Shown: positions 1 to 12,532 of the stretch, piece after piece | How positions within the stretch are numbered: the first letter of the stretch is position 1 | Layout of the letters: each line of letters starts with the position of its first letter | Source of the DNA: Microbacteriaceae bacterium PS02067 | Lineage (GTDB): Bacteria; Actinomycetota; Actinomycetes; Actinomycetales; Microbacteriaceae | Reading direction: 5' to 3' | NCBI GenBank assembly: GCA_029960085.1 | Contig: JASCPG010000006.1 | Coordinates: forward strand, 24,045-88,044 | Length of the DNA: 64,000 bases | The notes under the pieces: model-generated | Told to the model about the DNA's origin: nothing | Database searches by the model: none | What the model saw: the letters and a program-made list of their open reading frames with translations, nothing else | Program-made: the position numbers and the translations under genes

Positions 1-1
1 C

Positions 2-955
2 GTGGGAGTCCCCGCGTTCATCGTGACGCTCGCCGGCATGCTCATCTTCCGCGGCGGCAACCAGTGGATCGGCCAGTCGACGACGACGCCGGTGCCGCCG
101 GAGTACAGCTTCATCGGTTCGGGGTATCTGCCCGAGTTGCCGATCGACCTGGACTTCAACGTGCTGACGATGCTGCTCGGTCTGATCGGGGCGGGCTGGG
201 TGGTCTACAACGAGATCCGTCTGCGTCGTCAGCAGCGTCGCATCGGCGCGGAGTCGGCACCGCTGTGGGTGTCGGGCGTGAAGGTCGTGCTGCTGTCGGC
301 AGCGATCCTCTGGGCGGCGTGGCTGTTCGCCACCGGGCGCCCCGGGACGAGCTTCCCGATCTCCGGTGTGATCCTGCTCGTGCTCGTCGTCGTCTACTCG
401 TTCCTCACGAACCGCACCGTGTTCGGACGCCACATCTACGCCGTCGGTGGCAACCGCATGGCCGCGGCGCTCTCGGGCGTCAAGGACCGCCGCGTCGACT
501 TCTTCGTGATGATGAACATGTCGGTGCTCGCCGCGGTCGCCGGAATGATCTACGTCGGCCGCGCCACGGCCTCGGGCCCGCAGGACGGCAACGGCTGGGA
601 GCTGGATGCCATCGCCGCGGTGTTCATCGGCGGGGCCGCCGTCTCGGGCGGCATCGGCACCGTCATCGGCTCGATCATCGGCGGCCTCGTGATGGCCTTC
701 CTCAACAACGGCCTGCAGCTGATCGGTGCGCAGGCGGACGCGATCCAGATCACCAAGGGTCTCGTGCTGCTGCTCGCGGTCGCGGTCGACGTGATCAGCA
801 AGCGCCGCGGCGGTCCGTCGATCATCGGTCTGATCATGCGTCAGTTCACGGGCAGGAACGACAAGGACGTCGTCGTTCCCGAGCCCCTCCCGCCCGTCGC
901 CCCGACGGCGGCCTCCAACGAGTCGAGCCTTCCGGCCGACCTTCCCCGGCAGTAG
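2..955 (+). CDS. Sugar ABC transporter permease, 3' part (GguB/MmsB/XylH type)
   Basis: The gene is cut by the left window edge; 317 residues in frame from base 2 to the TAG stop are visible. The protein is very hydrophobic with several membrane-spanning stretches, and it contains phrases typical of the ribose/xylose/multiple-sugar permease family (VPAFIVTLAGMLIFRG near its start, AAVFIGGAAVSGGIGTVIGSIIGG later). The family forms the membrane channel of CUT2 sugar importers. A ChvE-like binding protein follows 53 bases downstream on the same strand, which supports a multiple monosaccharide importer; the ATPase is presumably upstream of the window. The C-terminal tail is Pro/Ala-rich and probably cytoplasmic. 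Family assignment is firm; the sugar is not determined. Confidence 0.9.
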   Translation: MGVPAFIVTLAGMLIFRGGNQWIGQSTTTPVPPEYSFIGSGYLPELPIDLDFNVLTMLLGLIGAGWVVYNEIRLRRQQRRIGAESAPLWVSGVKVVLLSAAILWAAWLFATGRPGTSFPISGVILLVLVVVYSFLTNRTVFGRHIYAVGGNRMAAALSGVKDRRVDFFVMMNMSVLAAVAGMIYVGRATASGPQDGNGWELDAIAAVFIGGAAVSGGIGTVIGSIIGGLVMAFLNNGLQLIGAQADAIQITKGLVLLLAVAVDVISKRRGGPSIIGLIMRQFTGRNDKDVVVPEPLPPVAPTAASNESSLPADLPRQ

Positions 956-1008
956 CCCTCGGGCGCTGCCACACCAAGAGATACCCATCAACAGAAAGTG
1001 ATGAATCA

Positions 1009-2130
1009 ATGAAGAGAATCGCACTCGGGGCGGCGGCCGTCGCCGCCATCGCAGCCCTCGCGCTGACGGGATGCTCGAGCGGCGGACGCGGCGGCGACGC
1101 CGCCCCCTCCGGCTCGGCCGCCGCCGGCTTCGCGGCCGACGCGGCGATCGGCGTCGCGCTGCCCGACAAGACCTCGGAGAACTGGGTGCTCGCGGGTGAC
1201 CTGTTCAAGTCCGGCCTCGAGAAGGCGGGCTTCAAGGCAGACGTGCAGTACGCCCCGGCATCCAACACGGTCGCCGAGCAGCAGAACCAGATCTCCGCCA
1301 TGATCACCAACGGTGCGAAGGTCATCGTCATCGGCGCCAAGGACGGCAAGCAGTTGGGCACGCAGCTGCAGCAGGCCGCGGATGCCGGCGTCAAGATCAT
1401 CGCGTACGACCGCCTCATCGAGAACACGCCGAACGTCGACTACTACGTCGCGTTCGACAACTTCAAGGTCGGCGAGCTCCAGGGCCAGGCTCTGCTGGAC
1501 GGTCTGGCTGCGCGTTCGGGCCACGGTGCGCCGTGGAACATCGAGCTGTTCTCCGGCTCGCCCGACGACGCCAACTCGGCGGTGTTCTTCAACGGGGCCA
1601 TGAAGGTGCTGCAGCCGAAGATCGACGACGGCACGCTCAAGGTCGTCTCGGGCCAGACCGCGATCGCGCAGACCGCGACCCAGGGATGGAAGGCCGAGAA
1701 CGCGCAGAGCCGGATGGACTCGCTGCTGACGGCGAACTACACGTCCGCGACGATCGACGGCGTGCTCTCGCCGAACGACACCCTCGCCCGCGCCATCATC
1801 ACCTCGGTGAAGCAGGCCGGTAAGGACATCTCCACCTTCACCGTCACGGGGCAGGACTCCGAGGTCGAGTCGGTGAAGTCGATCATGGCCGGCGAGCAGT
1901 ACTCGACGATCAACAAGGACACGACGCTCCTCGTCGAGCAGACCATCAAGATGATCGGCCAGCTGCAGAAGGGCGAGACCGTCGACGTCAACGACACCGA
2001 GCAGTACAAAAACGGCGTCAAGGTCGTTCCGGCCTACCTGCTGAAGCCCGTCATCGTCACGAAGGACAACGCGGCCGAGGCGTACGCCAACAACGCGAAC
2101 CTTCTCGCGATCGTGAAGGCTGCGCAGTAA
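1009..2130 (+). CDS. chvE: ChvE-type multiple-sugar-binding lipoprotein
   Basis: A 373-residue periplasmic-binding-protein family lipoprotein. The N-terminus has a lipoprotein signal with the lipobox LTGCSSGG, so the mature protein should be anchored outside the membrane. The body shows the two-lobed sugar-binding fold (IGVALPDKTSENWVLAGD; VIVIGAKDGKQLG; IIAYDRLI; TVTGQDSE), characteristic of ChvE-like proteins that bind glucose, galactose, arabinose or xylose. It follows the permease fragment, so the two form a CUT2 importer operon. The ATG at 1009 directly precedes the signal peptide. A second ATG at 1001 opens only a three-residue frame that overlaps this start. A strong hairpin follows the stop codon. 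Confidence 0.92.
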   Translation: MKRIALGAAAVAAIAALALTGCSSGGRGGDAAPSGSAAAGFAADAAIGVALPDKTSENWVLAGDLFKSGLEKAGFKADVQYAPASNTVAEQQNQISAMITNGAKVIVIGAKDGKQLGTQLQQAADAGVKIIAYDRLIENTPNVDYYVAFDNFKVGELQGQALLDGLAARSGHGAPWNIELFSGSPDDANSAVFFNGAMKVLQPKIDDGTLKVVSGQTAIAQTATQGWKAENAQSRMDSLLTANYTSATIDGVLSPNDTLARAIITSVKQAGKDISTFTVTGQDSEVESVKSIMAGEQYSTINKDTTLLVEQTIKMIGQLQKGETVDVNDTEQYKNGVKVVPAYLLKPVIVTKDNAAEAYANNANLLAIVKAAQ

Positions 2131-2153
2131 GGAGGCGCCACCCTCACGGATAC

Positions 2154-2190
2154 AACGGCCCTCGCTCTTCGGAGCGGGGGCCGTTGCCGT
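2154..2190 (+). terminator. Intrinsic terminator after the sugar transport operon
   Basis: Near-perfect hairpin 24 bases after the stop codon: arm at 2154-2167, TTCG loop, arm at 2172-2185 ending GGCCGTT. The tail is only weakly T-rich, as usual in high-GC actinobacteria. It separates the sugar operon from the rRNA operon leader. Confidence 0.8.
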
Positions 2191-2482
2191 TGCACAAAGG
2201 GCGTCTCATCAGGGGATCGGCGCCGAGACTCCATCCGCGACACGCCCGGGATACCGCCTCGATTTGCCCGATCCGCGCAGTCCGCGTAACTTATTACTTG
2301 TTCGCCCCACAGGGAAGAGCGAAGGGCCGGAAGGCCTCGCCCCCTCAAGCGGAGAACCACCCCATCCCAAACGTCTCGTCTTGAGAGAACAAGGCCTTCT
2401 GGTCTAGGATGGGATCCCACTCCTCAGATAAACCTGACGAAGTGTGCAGCTGGAGACGCAGAAAACAGTCACAGCGGCCGAT
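2191..2482. other. Gene-free stretch upstream of the rRNA promoters
   Basis: No credible coding frame was found between the terminator and the first clear rRNA promoter. The stretch is less GC-rich than its surroundings, with TTATTACTTGTTC near 2291-2303, and may contain upstream activating sequence or a weak further promoter (TTGCCC at 2264 and TAACTT at 2287 with 17-bp spacing). Nothing stronger can be supported. Confidence 0.4.
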
Positions 2483-2510
2483 TTGACAGGGAGAGCGAGA
2501 GGGATAAGAT
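2483..2510 (+). promoter_or_regulatory. rRNA operon promoter 1
   Basis: Perfect -35 TTGACA at 2483-2488, 16-bp spacer, -10 TAAGAT at 2505-2510. The following bases AGAGAAGTTGCC are repeated after the second promoter, so both promoters probably came from a duplication. A housekeeping sigma factor promoter is inferred. Confidence 0.75.
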
Positions 2511-2616
2511 AGAGAAGTTGCCCGGCGGGCCGGCTTGAAGCCGAAACGTCGAGTTGCCGATCTAGCTTCGTGAACTGCGAGTCATCGCGTCCGACCTCGA
2601 GTCGAGAAACGCCGAT

Positions 2617-2644
2617 TTGACAAGCGAAACACGAAGTGTAAGAT
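2617..2644 (+). promoter_or_regulatory. rRNA operon promoter 2
   Basis: TTGACA at 2617-2622 and TAAGAT at 2639-2644 with the same 16-bp spacing and the same downstream AGAGAAGTTGCC as promoter 1, located 134 bp further on. It is the promoter nearest to the 16S gene. Confidence 0.78.
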
Positions 2645-2698
2645 AGAGAAGTTGCCCTGCGGGTGAGGCTGAGAGGCCGAGCAGCAGGAGCATCCGAT

Positions 2699-2802
2699 CC
2701 TTGAGAACTCAACAGCGTGCACTTGTCAAATGCCAAATAACCTCGATCCAACTTCGGTTGGATGAGATTCCTTTGGATCAAAGTCCGGCACTCCGGTGCC
2801 GG
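2699..2802 (+). promoter_or_regulatory. rRNA leader with antitermination-type element and hairpin
   Basis: The leader contains CTTGAGAACTCAACAGCGTG at 2700-2719, matching the conserved leader element of actinobacterial rRNA operons thought to act in Nus-dependent antitermination. A close copy recurs in the 16S-23S spacer at 4678. A hairpin follows with arms CCGGCAC at 2785-2791 and GTGCCGG at 2796-2802. Function is inferred from position and from the known conservation of the motif in mycobacteria. Confidence 0.6.
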
Positions 2803-2888
2803 CAACGGATAGTCAGCAATGACATCCCTTTGGTCAGATCAAACTCGCTGCTTCAGTCATTTTCCGGCTGATCGCAGCAACATTTCTT

Positions 2889-7891
<5,003 letters not shown>

Positions 7892-7991
7892 ACACACCGT
7901 TCTAGGTGCTTGCGTCCACTGAGTGGTTCTCGATGTACGGTCGAGAACCGCATGACAATGACATTGTTATGCAGACTGAAACATCAATAGT

Positions 7992-8110
7992 GTTTCGGCG
8001 GCCATAGCGTGAGGGAAACGCCCGGTTACATTCCGAACCCGGAAGCTAAGCCTCACAGCGCCGATGGTACTGCAGGGGGGACCCTGTGGGAGAGTAGGAC
8101 ACCGCCGGAC
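7992..8110 (+). rRNA. rrf: 5S ribosomal RNA
   Basis: Begins GTTTCGGCGGCCATAGCG and ends with GTAGGACACCGCCGGAC, whose ends pair (CGGCGG with CCGCCG). It contains CGCCCGGTTACATTCCGAACC and GATGGTACTGC, typical of actinobacterial 5S. It lies 100 bases after 23S. Confidence 0.95.
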
Positions 8111-8120
8111 TTCTTTCGTG

Positions 8121-8154
8121 AAAAGGCCACCCAGTGCTGGGTGGCCTTTTCTCG
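8121..8154 (+). terminator. rRNA operon terminator
   Basis: A 14-bp perfect stem: AAAAGGCCACCCAG at 8121-8134 pairs with CTGGGTGGCCTTTT at 8137-8150, followed by CTCGTTT. Strong intrinsic terminator ten bases after 5S. Confidence 0.92.
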
Positions 8155-8179
8155 TTTACGGGCATGAAAGGATGCAGCC

Positions 8180-9550
8180 ATGGCTGAGGATCGACGACCG
8201 CGTCGCGAGGATTCGCGAGGTCCGGCGTCCGACGGAGCGGCTGCACGTCAGTCCCGCGGCGACAAGAAGCCGTACGCGGCCCGGGCAGGAGAGCGTAAGC
8301 CCCGCCCGAAGCGTGACGGTGACGCCAAACCGTATGCGAAGCGCGATGGTGAGAAGAAGCCCTATGCCTCGCGGGACGGGGAACGCCGGCCCTACGAGAA
8401 GCGCGACGGCGAACGCAAGCCCTATGTGGCGCGAGACGGCGAACGCAAGCCCTATGCGGCGCGTGACGGCGAACGCCGGCCCTATGAGAAGCGGGACGGT
8501 GACCGGAGGCCCTCTGCCCCGCGCGATGGGGACCGGAAGCCGTACGCGCAGCGTGACGGCGAGCGGAAGCCGTACGCGAAGCGCGACGGCGAGCGGAAGC
8601 CCTACGAAAAGCGTGACGGCGATCGCCGCACCTCGCGTCCTCCGCAGGGATCCGAACGGCGCAGCGAGGCATCCGGCCCGGTTCTTCCCGCAGACGTGAC
8701 CCCGAATGACCTCAATGGCGCTGCACGCAATGAGCTGAAGACCCTCAGCAAGGAGAATGCCGAGCAGGTCGCGCGCCACCTCGCGATGGCAGCGCGCCTG
8801 ATCGACGACGACCCGGCACTCGCGCATCAGCACGCCCTCGCTGCGTCACGAAGTGCCGGCCGCATTGCGATCGTCCGCGAGACCGTCGCCATCACGGCCT
8901 ATGCGACCGGCGACTACGCCCTCGCGGTGCGAGAGGTGCGCACGTTCCGCCGGATCTCCGGGCGCGACGACCAGATCGCGCTTCTCGTCGACAGCGAGCG
9001 GGGCCTCGGCCGCTCCGACCGCGCGCTGGAGGCCGGCCGTGCCGTCGACCGCGCGACACTTCCGGTGGACGTCCGTGTCGAACTCGCCATCGCCATGTCC
9101 GGTGCGCGCCTCGACCTCGGGCAGATCGAACGCGCGCTCCAGGAACTCGACATCCCCGAACTCGACCCGGATCGCGCCTTCAGCTGGAGCCCGGGCCTGT
9201 TCGCCGCACGTGCCGCCGTGCTCGAGGAGCTCGGCCGGGGCGCGGAGGCACAGGAGTGGCAGCGCCGCGCGGAGATCGCCGCCGACGCGCTCGACGCCGT
9301 CGATGCCGACCGAGAGACCCTCGTCATCGAGGAGATCGAGGAGATCGAAGTTGTGGACGACGTCGAGGAGATCGAGTCGACCGAAGACCTCGGCGAGGAT
9401 CAGACCGATGCCGCGTCCACACCCCCTGTGAACGACACGGATGCCACGGAGCCGCGCACACCGGAGAGCGTGCAAGACGAGGTCGACGAGATCCTCGCGG
9501 AGGCGGGGATCGACACCGACGCCGACGACGAGGGCGAGGCCTCGCACTGA
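8180..9550 (+). CDS. Decapeptide-repeat protein with TPR-like helical domain
   Basis: A 456-residue protein with ATG at 8180 behind GAAAGGA. Residues 30-149 are twelve tandem ten-residue repeats, consensus KPYAxRDGER, strongly basic and predicted disordered. Residues about 170-370 are alpha-helical and Ala/Leu/Arg-rich, fitting a degenerate TPR-like fold. The tail from about 385 is very acidic (EEIEEIEVVDDVEEIE). Its position just before the HAD phosphatase matches the TPR protein that precedes the HAD gene in the mycobacterial tlyA cluster. A basic repeat head plus acidic tail suggests nucleic-acid or ribosome binding, but that is inference; the function is unknown. The stop codon overlaps the next start (TGATG). 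Confidence 0.8.
   Translation: MAEDRRPRREDSRGPASDGAAARQSRGDKKPYAARAGERKPRPKRDGDAKPYAKRDGEKKPYASRDGERRPYEKRDGERKPYVARDGERKPYAARDGERRPYEKRDGDRRPSAPRDGDRKPYAQRDGERKPYAKRDGERKPYEKRDGDRRTSRPPQGSERRSEASGPVLPADVTPNDLNGAARNELKTLSKENAEQVARHLAMAARLIDDDPALAHQHALAASRSAGRIAIVRETVAITAYATGDYALAVREVRTFRRISGRDDQIALLVDSERGLGRSDRALEAGRAVDRATLPVDVRVELAIAMSGARLDLGQIERALQELDIPELDPDRAFSWSPGLFAARAAVLEELGRGAEAQEWQRRAEIAADALDAVDADRETLVIEEIEEIEVVDDVEEIESTEDLGEDQTDAASTPPVNDTDATEPRTPESVQDEVDEILAEAGIDTDADDEGEASH
8267..8626 (+). repeat. Twelve 30-bp in-frame tandem repeats
   Basis: 360 bp encoding twelve decapeptides (KPYA-x-RDGER and variants with RPYEK, RPSAP). Units diverge mainly at residues 1, 4 and 5 and at third codon positions. 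The strict 30-bp period keeps the frame, so copy number could change by slippage without breaking the gene. Confidence 0.9.
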
Positions 9551-10587
9551 TGGCGCTGTTCTCGCGGCGCCCGGCATCCACACCGCTCGATGGCGTCGAC
9601 GCCGTTCTGGCTGACCTCGACGGCGTGGTGTACGCCGGGCCCGGCGCCTTGCCCTACGCGATCGAGAGTTTGAACGAGGCGGGGGAGACGCGGCGGCTCG
9701 GCTACATCACGAACAACGCCTCGCGTCGCGACGCGACGGTCGCAGAGCACCTGCGCGACCTCGGGCTGACGCGCACGCGCCCCGAGGATGTCGTGACGAG
9801 CCCACAAGCGGCGATGCGGCTCCTCCGTGAGCGCGTCACGCCCGGGTCGACCGTCCTCGTCGTCGGCGGCGACGGTCTCGTCTTCGAACTCGAGCGCGCG
9901 GGCTATGTCGTCACGCGCAGCGCCGAGGATGCACCCGCCGCCGTCGTGCAGGGATTCGCTCCAGAGGTGGGCTGGCAGCAGCTGGCAGAGGCGGCATATG
10001 CCCTCGCGACGCCGGAAGAGGACGGCGGGATCCCGTGGATCGCGACGAACACCGACTGGACGATCCCGCAGTCGCGGGGCATCGCGCCGGGCAACGGCAC
10101 CCTCGTCTCCGCCGTGCACACCGCGGTGGGGCGCCTCGCCGTCGTCGCGGGCAAACCCGAGCGTCCGATCTTCGATGAGGCCGTCGCCCGGTTCGGCGCA
10201 TCCGCGCCGCTTTTCATCGGCGACCGCCTCGACACCGACATCGCCGGTGCGCAGACCGCCGGCATCCCTTCCGTGCTGGTCCTGACGGGTGTCGACCGGC
10301 CGAAGCACGTGCTTGCGGCGCCGCCGACGTCACGGCCGACGTTCATCCTGGGTGACCTCCGCGAACTCCACGAGCCGTACCCCGAAACGACCGTGCGGGG
10401 CGACACGACCTCCGTGGGCGGGGCCTCGGTGCGGATCGACGGGCCCGACATCCACATCGTGAGCGCGGGAGACCGCCCGATCGACCTCGTACGGGCGGGA
10501 GCTGCGGCGATCTGGGCGACCGGGCGCGCGATCTACGGCTTCCGCGTTCCGGAAGAGCTCTACGCCGATCCGTTCCACCGCCCCTGA
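9550..10587 (+). CDS. HAD-IIA family phosphatase (NagD/PGP type)
   Basis: A 345-residue haloacid-dehalogenase hydrolase. Motif I DLDGVVY is near residue 22, with nucleophile and acid Asp; motif II lies in YITNNAS; the late motif GDRLDTDIAGA binds Mg2+. The C2-type cap and the extended C-terminus match subclass IIA phosphatases, which act on small sugar phosphates or phosphoglycolate. The ATG at 9550 overlaps the upstream stop, so translation is probably coupled. It belongs to the conserved actinobacterial cluster leading to tlyA. The real substrate cannot be read from sequence. Confidence 0.9.
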   Translation: MALFSRRPASTPLDGVDAVLADLDGVVYAGPGALPYAIESLNEAGETRRLGYITNNASRRDATVAEHLRDLGLTRTRPEDVVTSPQAAMRLLRERVTPGSTVLVVGGDGLVFELERAGYVVTRSAEDAPAAVVQGFAPEVGWQQLAEAAYALATPEEDGGIPWIATNTDWTIPQSRGIAPGNGTLVSAVHTAVGRLAVVAGKPERPIFDEAVARFGASAPLFIGDRLDTDIAGAQTAGIPSVLVLTGVDRPKHVLAAPPTSRPTFILGDLRELHEPYPETTVRGDTTSVGGASVRIDGPDIHIVSAGDRPIDLVRAGAAAIWATGRAIYGFRVPEELYADPFHRP

Positions 10588-10611
10588 CGAGGCACCGCGT
10601 ATCGTGGAGGC

Positions 10612-10785
10612 ATGTCCCTGGATTCCTCCGATGCCACCGATCGTGACGCACGCCGCGAGGATCTGCTCTCGACGCTCGAGGTGATCGAGCAGCAGCCGCT
10701 CGCCGAGCGCGCGGGCGCCTACGCCGCGCTCCACGACGACCTCGCGCGGCGGCTCGAGTCCGGACCGCGGGACCGCCAGGCGTGA
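10612..10785 (+). CDS. Small conserved protein between HAD phosphatase and tlyA
   Basis: A 57-residue acidic, helical protein (starts MSLDSSDATDRDARRED, contains LSTLEVIEQQPLAERAGAYAALHDDL) with a good GTGGAGG ribosome site five to ten bases before the ATG. Its TGA overlaps the GTG of tlyA (GTGA), showing translational coupling. A small gene occupies the same place in mycobacterial genomes. No function is known. Confidence 0.8.
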   Translation: MSLDSSDATDRDARREDLLSTLEVIEQQPLAERAGAYAALHDDLARRLESGPRDRQA

Positions 10786-11594
10786 CACAGCGTCTGGACG
10801 CCGCCGTCGCCGCGCGCGGGCTCGCCCGTTCGCGCACGCAGGCCGCGCAGCTCGTCGAGGCAGGCCTCGTGTCGGTCGACGGGATGCCCGTCGTGAAGCC
10901 CTCCACGAAGGTGTCGGAGGCGCAGGAGATCGCGGTCGCGGCATCCGACCACTACGTCAGCCGCGCAGCGCACAAGCTCCTCGCGGCGCTCGACGCGTTC
11001 GGCGTCGACGTGCGCGGACGCGTCTGCCTCGACATGGGCGCCTCGACCGGCGGGTTCACCCAGGTGCTGCGGGAGCGCGGCGCCGCCGAGGTCCTCGCCG
11101 TCGACGTCGGGCACGGGCAGCTCGACCCGACGATCGCCGCCGACCCGGGCGTGCGCGCCGTCGAGGGATTCAACGTCCGCTACATGACGCGGGAGACCCT
11201 GGCGGAGGCATCCGGAGCGGACGCCGTCCCCGATGTCGTGACGGGCGATCTGTCCTTCATCTCCCTCACGCACGTCCTGCCGGCCGTGGGCATCGTGGCC
11301 GCGGCGGACGCCGACATCGTGCTGCTCGTGAAGCCGCAGTTCGAAGTGGGGCGTACGGGCGTGCGCGAAGGACTCGTGACGGATGCCGCGGCGCGCGCCG
11401 ACGCCGTCGCCTCGGTCCTGTGGGCCGCGTGGGACGAGGGGCTCGGGACGTTCGGCGTCATCTCGTCGCCCCTTGCCGGCACGCACGGCAACCAGGAGTT
11501 CCTCGTGCACCTGCGGCGCACCGACGCGCACCGCGACCTCGGCAATCCGACAGAATATCTGGAGACCGTGAACCGATTGGCGGGAGCGAGATGA
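10782..11594 (+). CDS. tlyA: TlyA family 16S/23S rRNA 2'-O-methyltransferase
   Basis: A 270-residue protein with an N-terminal S4 RNA-binding domain (RLDAAVAARGLARSRTQAAQ, residues about 3-60) and an FtsJ-like Rossmann methyltransferase domain with SAM motif CLDMGASTGGFTQVL near residue 82. TlyA methylates ribose of C1409 in 16S and C1920 in 23S rRNA, and its loss gives capreomycin resistance in mycobacteria (family knowledge). The GTG start overlaps the upstream stop by four bases, and the ATG of nadK lies within its last codons. Length and order match the family. Confidence 0.95.
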   Translation: MTQRLDAAVAARGLARSRTQAAQLVEAGLVSVDGMPVVKPSTKVSEAQEIAVAASDHYVSRAAHKLLAALDAFGVDVRGRVCLDMGASTGGFTQVLRERGAAEVLAVDVGHGQLDPTIAADPGVRAVEGFNVRYMTRETLAEASGADAVPDVVTGDLSFISLTHVLPAVGIVAAADADIVLLVKPQFEVGRTGVREGLVTDAAARADAVASVLWAAWDEGLGTFGVISSPLAGTHGNQEFLVHLRRTDAHRDLGNPTEYLETVNRLAGAR

Positions 11595-12532
11595 CCACCG
11601 GGGAGAACCCGCGAGAGATCCTCGTCGTCGCGCACGTCCGCCGCGAAGACACCGTCATCGCCGCGCGACGCGTCATCGCCGCGCTGCTGGATGCCGGGGC
11701 GCGCCCCGTGCTGCCCGCGGAGGACGGCGAGCTGCGCGCGGCGATCGGTCAGGTGAACGGCAGTGCGGCGTCGATCGCCGCACTCGGCGTGGAGGTTCCC
11801 GTCGACCGGATCGAACTCGCCATCGTCCTCGGCGGCGACGGCACGATCCTGCGCGCCGCGGAACTCGTGCGCGGCGGGACGGCGCCGATCCTCGGCATCA
11901 ACATGGGTCACGTCGGGTTCCTCGCCGAGATCGAGGCCGATGTCATCGACGACGCGATGCGCCGTGTGATCGACCGCGACTACGAGGTGGAGGAGCGGAT
12001 GACGCTCGCCGTCGAGGTCATCGACGCAGACGGTACGGCGATCTACGACACGTGGGCGCTCAACGAGGCGACCGTCGAGAAGGCGGCCCGCGAGCGGATG
12101 ATGGAGGTCGTCATGGAGATCGACGGCCGTCCCCTGTCGAGCTTCGGCTGCGACGGCGTCGTCGTGTCGACGCCGACCGGGTCGACCGCGTACAACTTCT
12201 CGGCCGGCGGCCCCGTCATCTGGCCCACGGTCGAGGCGATCGCCGTCGTGCCGCTGTCTGCCCATGCGCTGTTCGCGCGGCCGCTCGTGGTGGGTCCTGA
12301 GGCGACCGTCGCGATCGAAGTGCTCGCCCGGACGGACGGCACGGGCATCCTCTGGTGCGACGGGCGCCGCTCCCACGAGCTTCCCCCGGGCGCGCGGGTC
12401 GTCGCCCGACGATCGCCCGAGCCCGTGCGGTTGGCGCGTCTGCATCCCGCCCTGTTCACCGACCGACTCGTGCGCAAGTTCCAACTGCCCGTCGCCGGTT
12501 GGCGAGGGCCCGACACGGGCGGCACGGCGTGA
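11591..12532 (+). CDS. nadK: NAD kinase
   Basis: A 313-residue ATP-NAD kinase that makes NADP+. The diagnostic GGDGT is at residues 81-85, followed by GINMGHVGFLAE and the family motif STPTGSTAYNFSAGGP, with LNE before it. ATG at 11591 overlaps the tlyA stop (ATGA). It is cytosolic and lies in the invariant tlyA-nadK-recN order of actinobacteria. Confidence 0.96.
   Translation: MTTGENPREILVVAHVRREDTVIAARRVIAALLDAGARPVLPAEDGELRAAIGQVNGSAASIAALGVEVPVDRIELAIVLGGDGTILRAAELVRGGTAPILGINMGHVGFLAEIEADVIDDAMRRVIDRDYEVEERMTLAVEVIDADGTAIYDTWALNEATVEKAARERMMEVVMEIDGRPLSSFGCDGVVVSTPTGSTAYNFSAGGPVIWPTVEAIAVVPLSAHALFARPLVVGPEATVAIEVLARTDGTGILWCDGRRSHELPPGARVVARRSPEPVRLARLHPALFTDRLVRKFQLPVAGWRGPDTGGTA

Noticed and set aside
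1001..1012. Mini frame ATG AAT CAA TGA overlapping the chvE start
   Set aside because: Only three codons; could affect initiation, but nothing else supports a leader peptide or attenuator.
2264..2292. Possible third rRNA promoter (TTGCCC, TAACTT)
   Set aside because: Match is weak and lacks the downstream block shared by the two good promoters.
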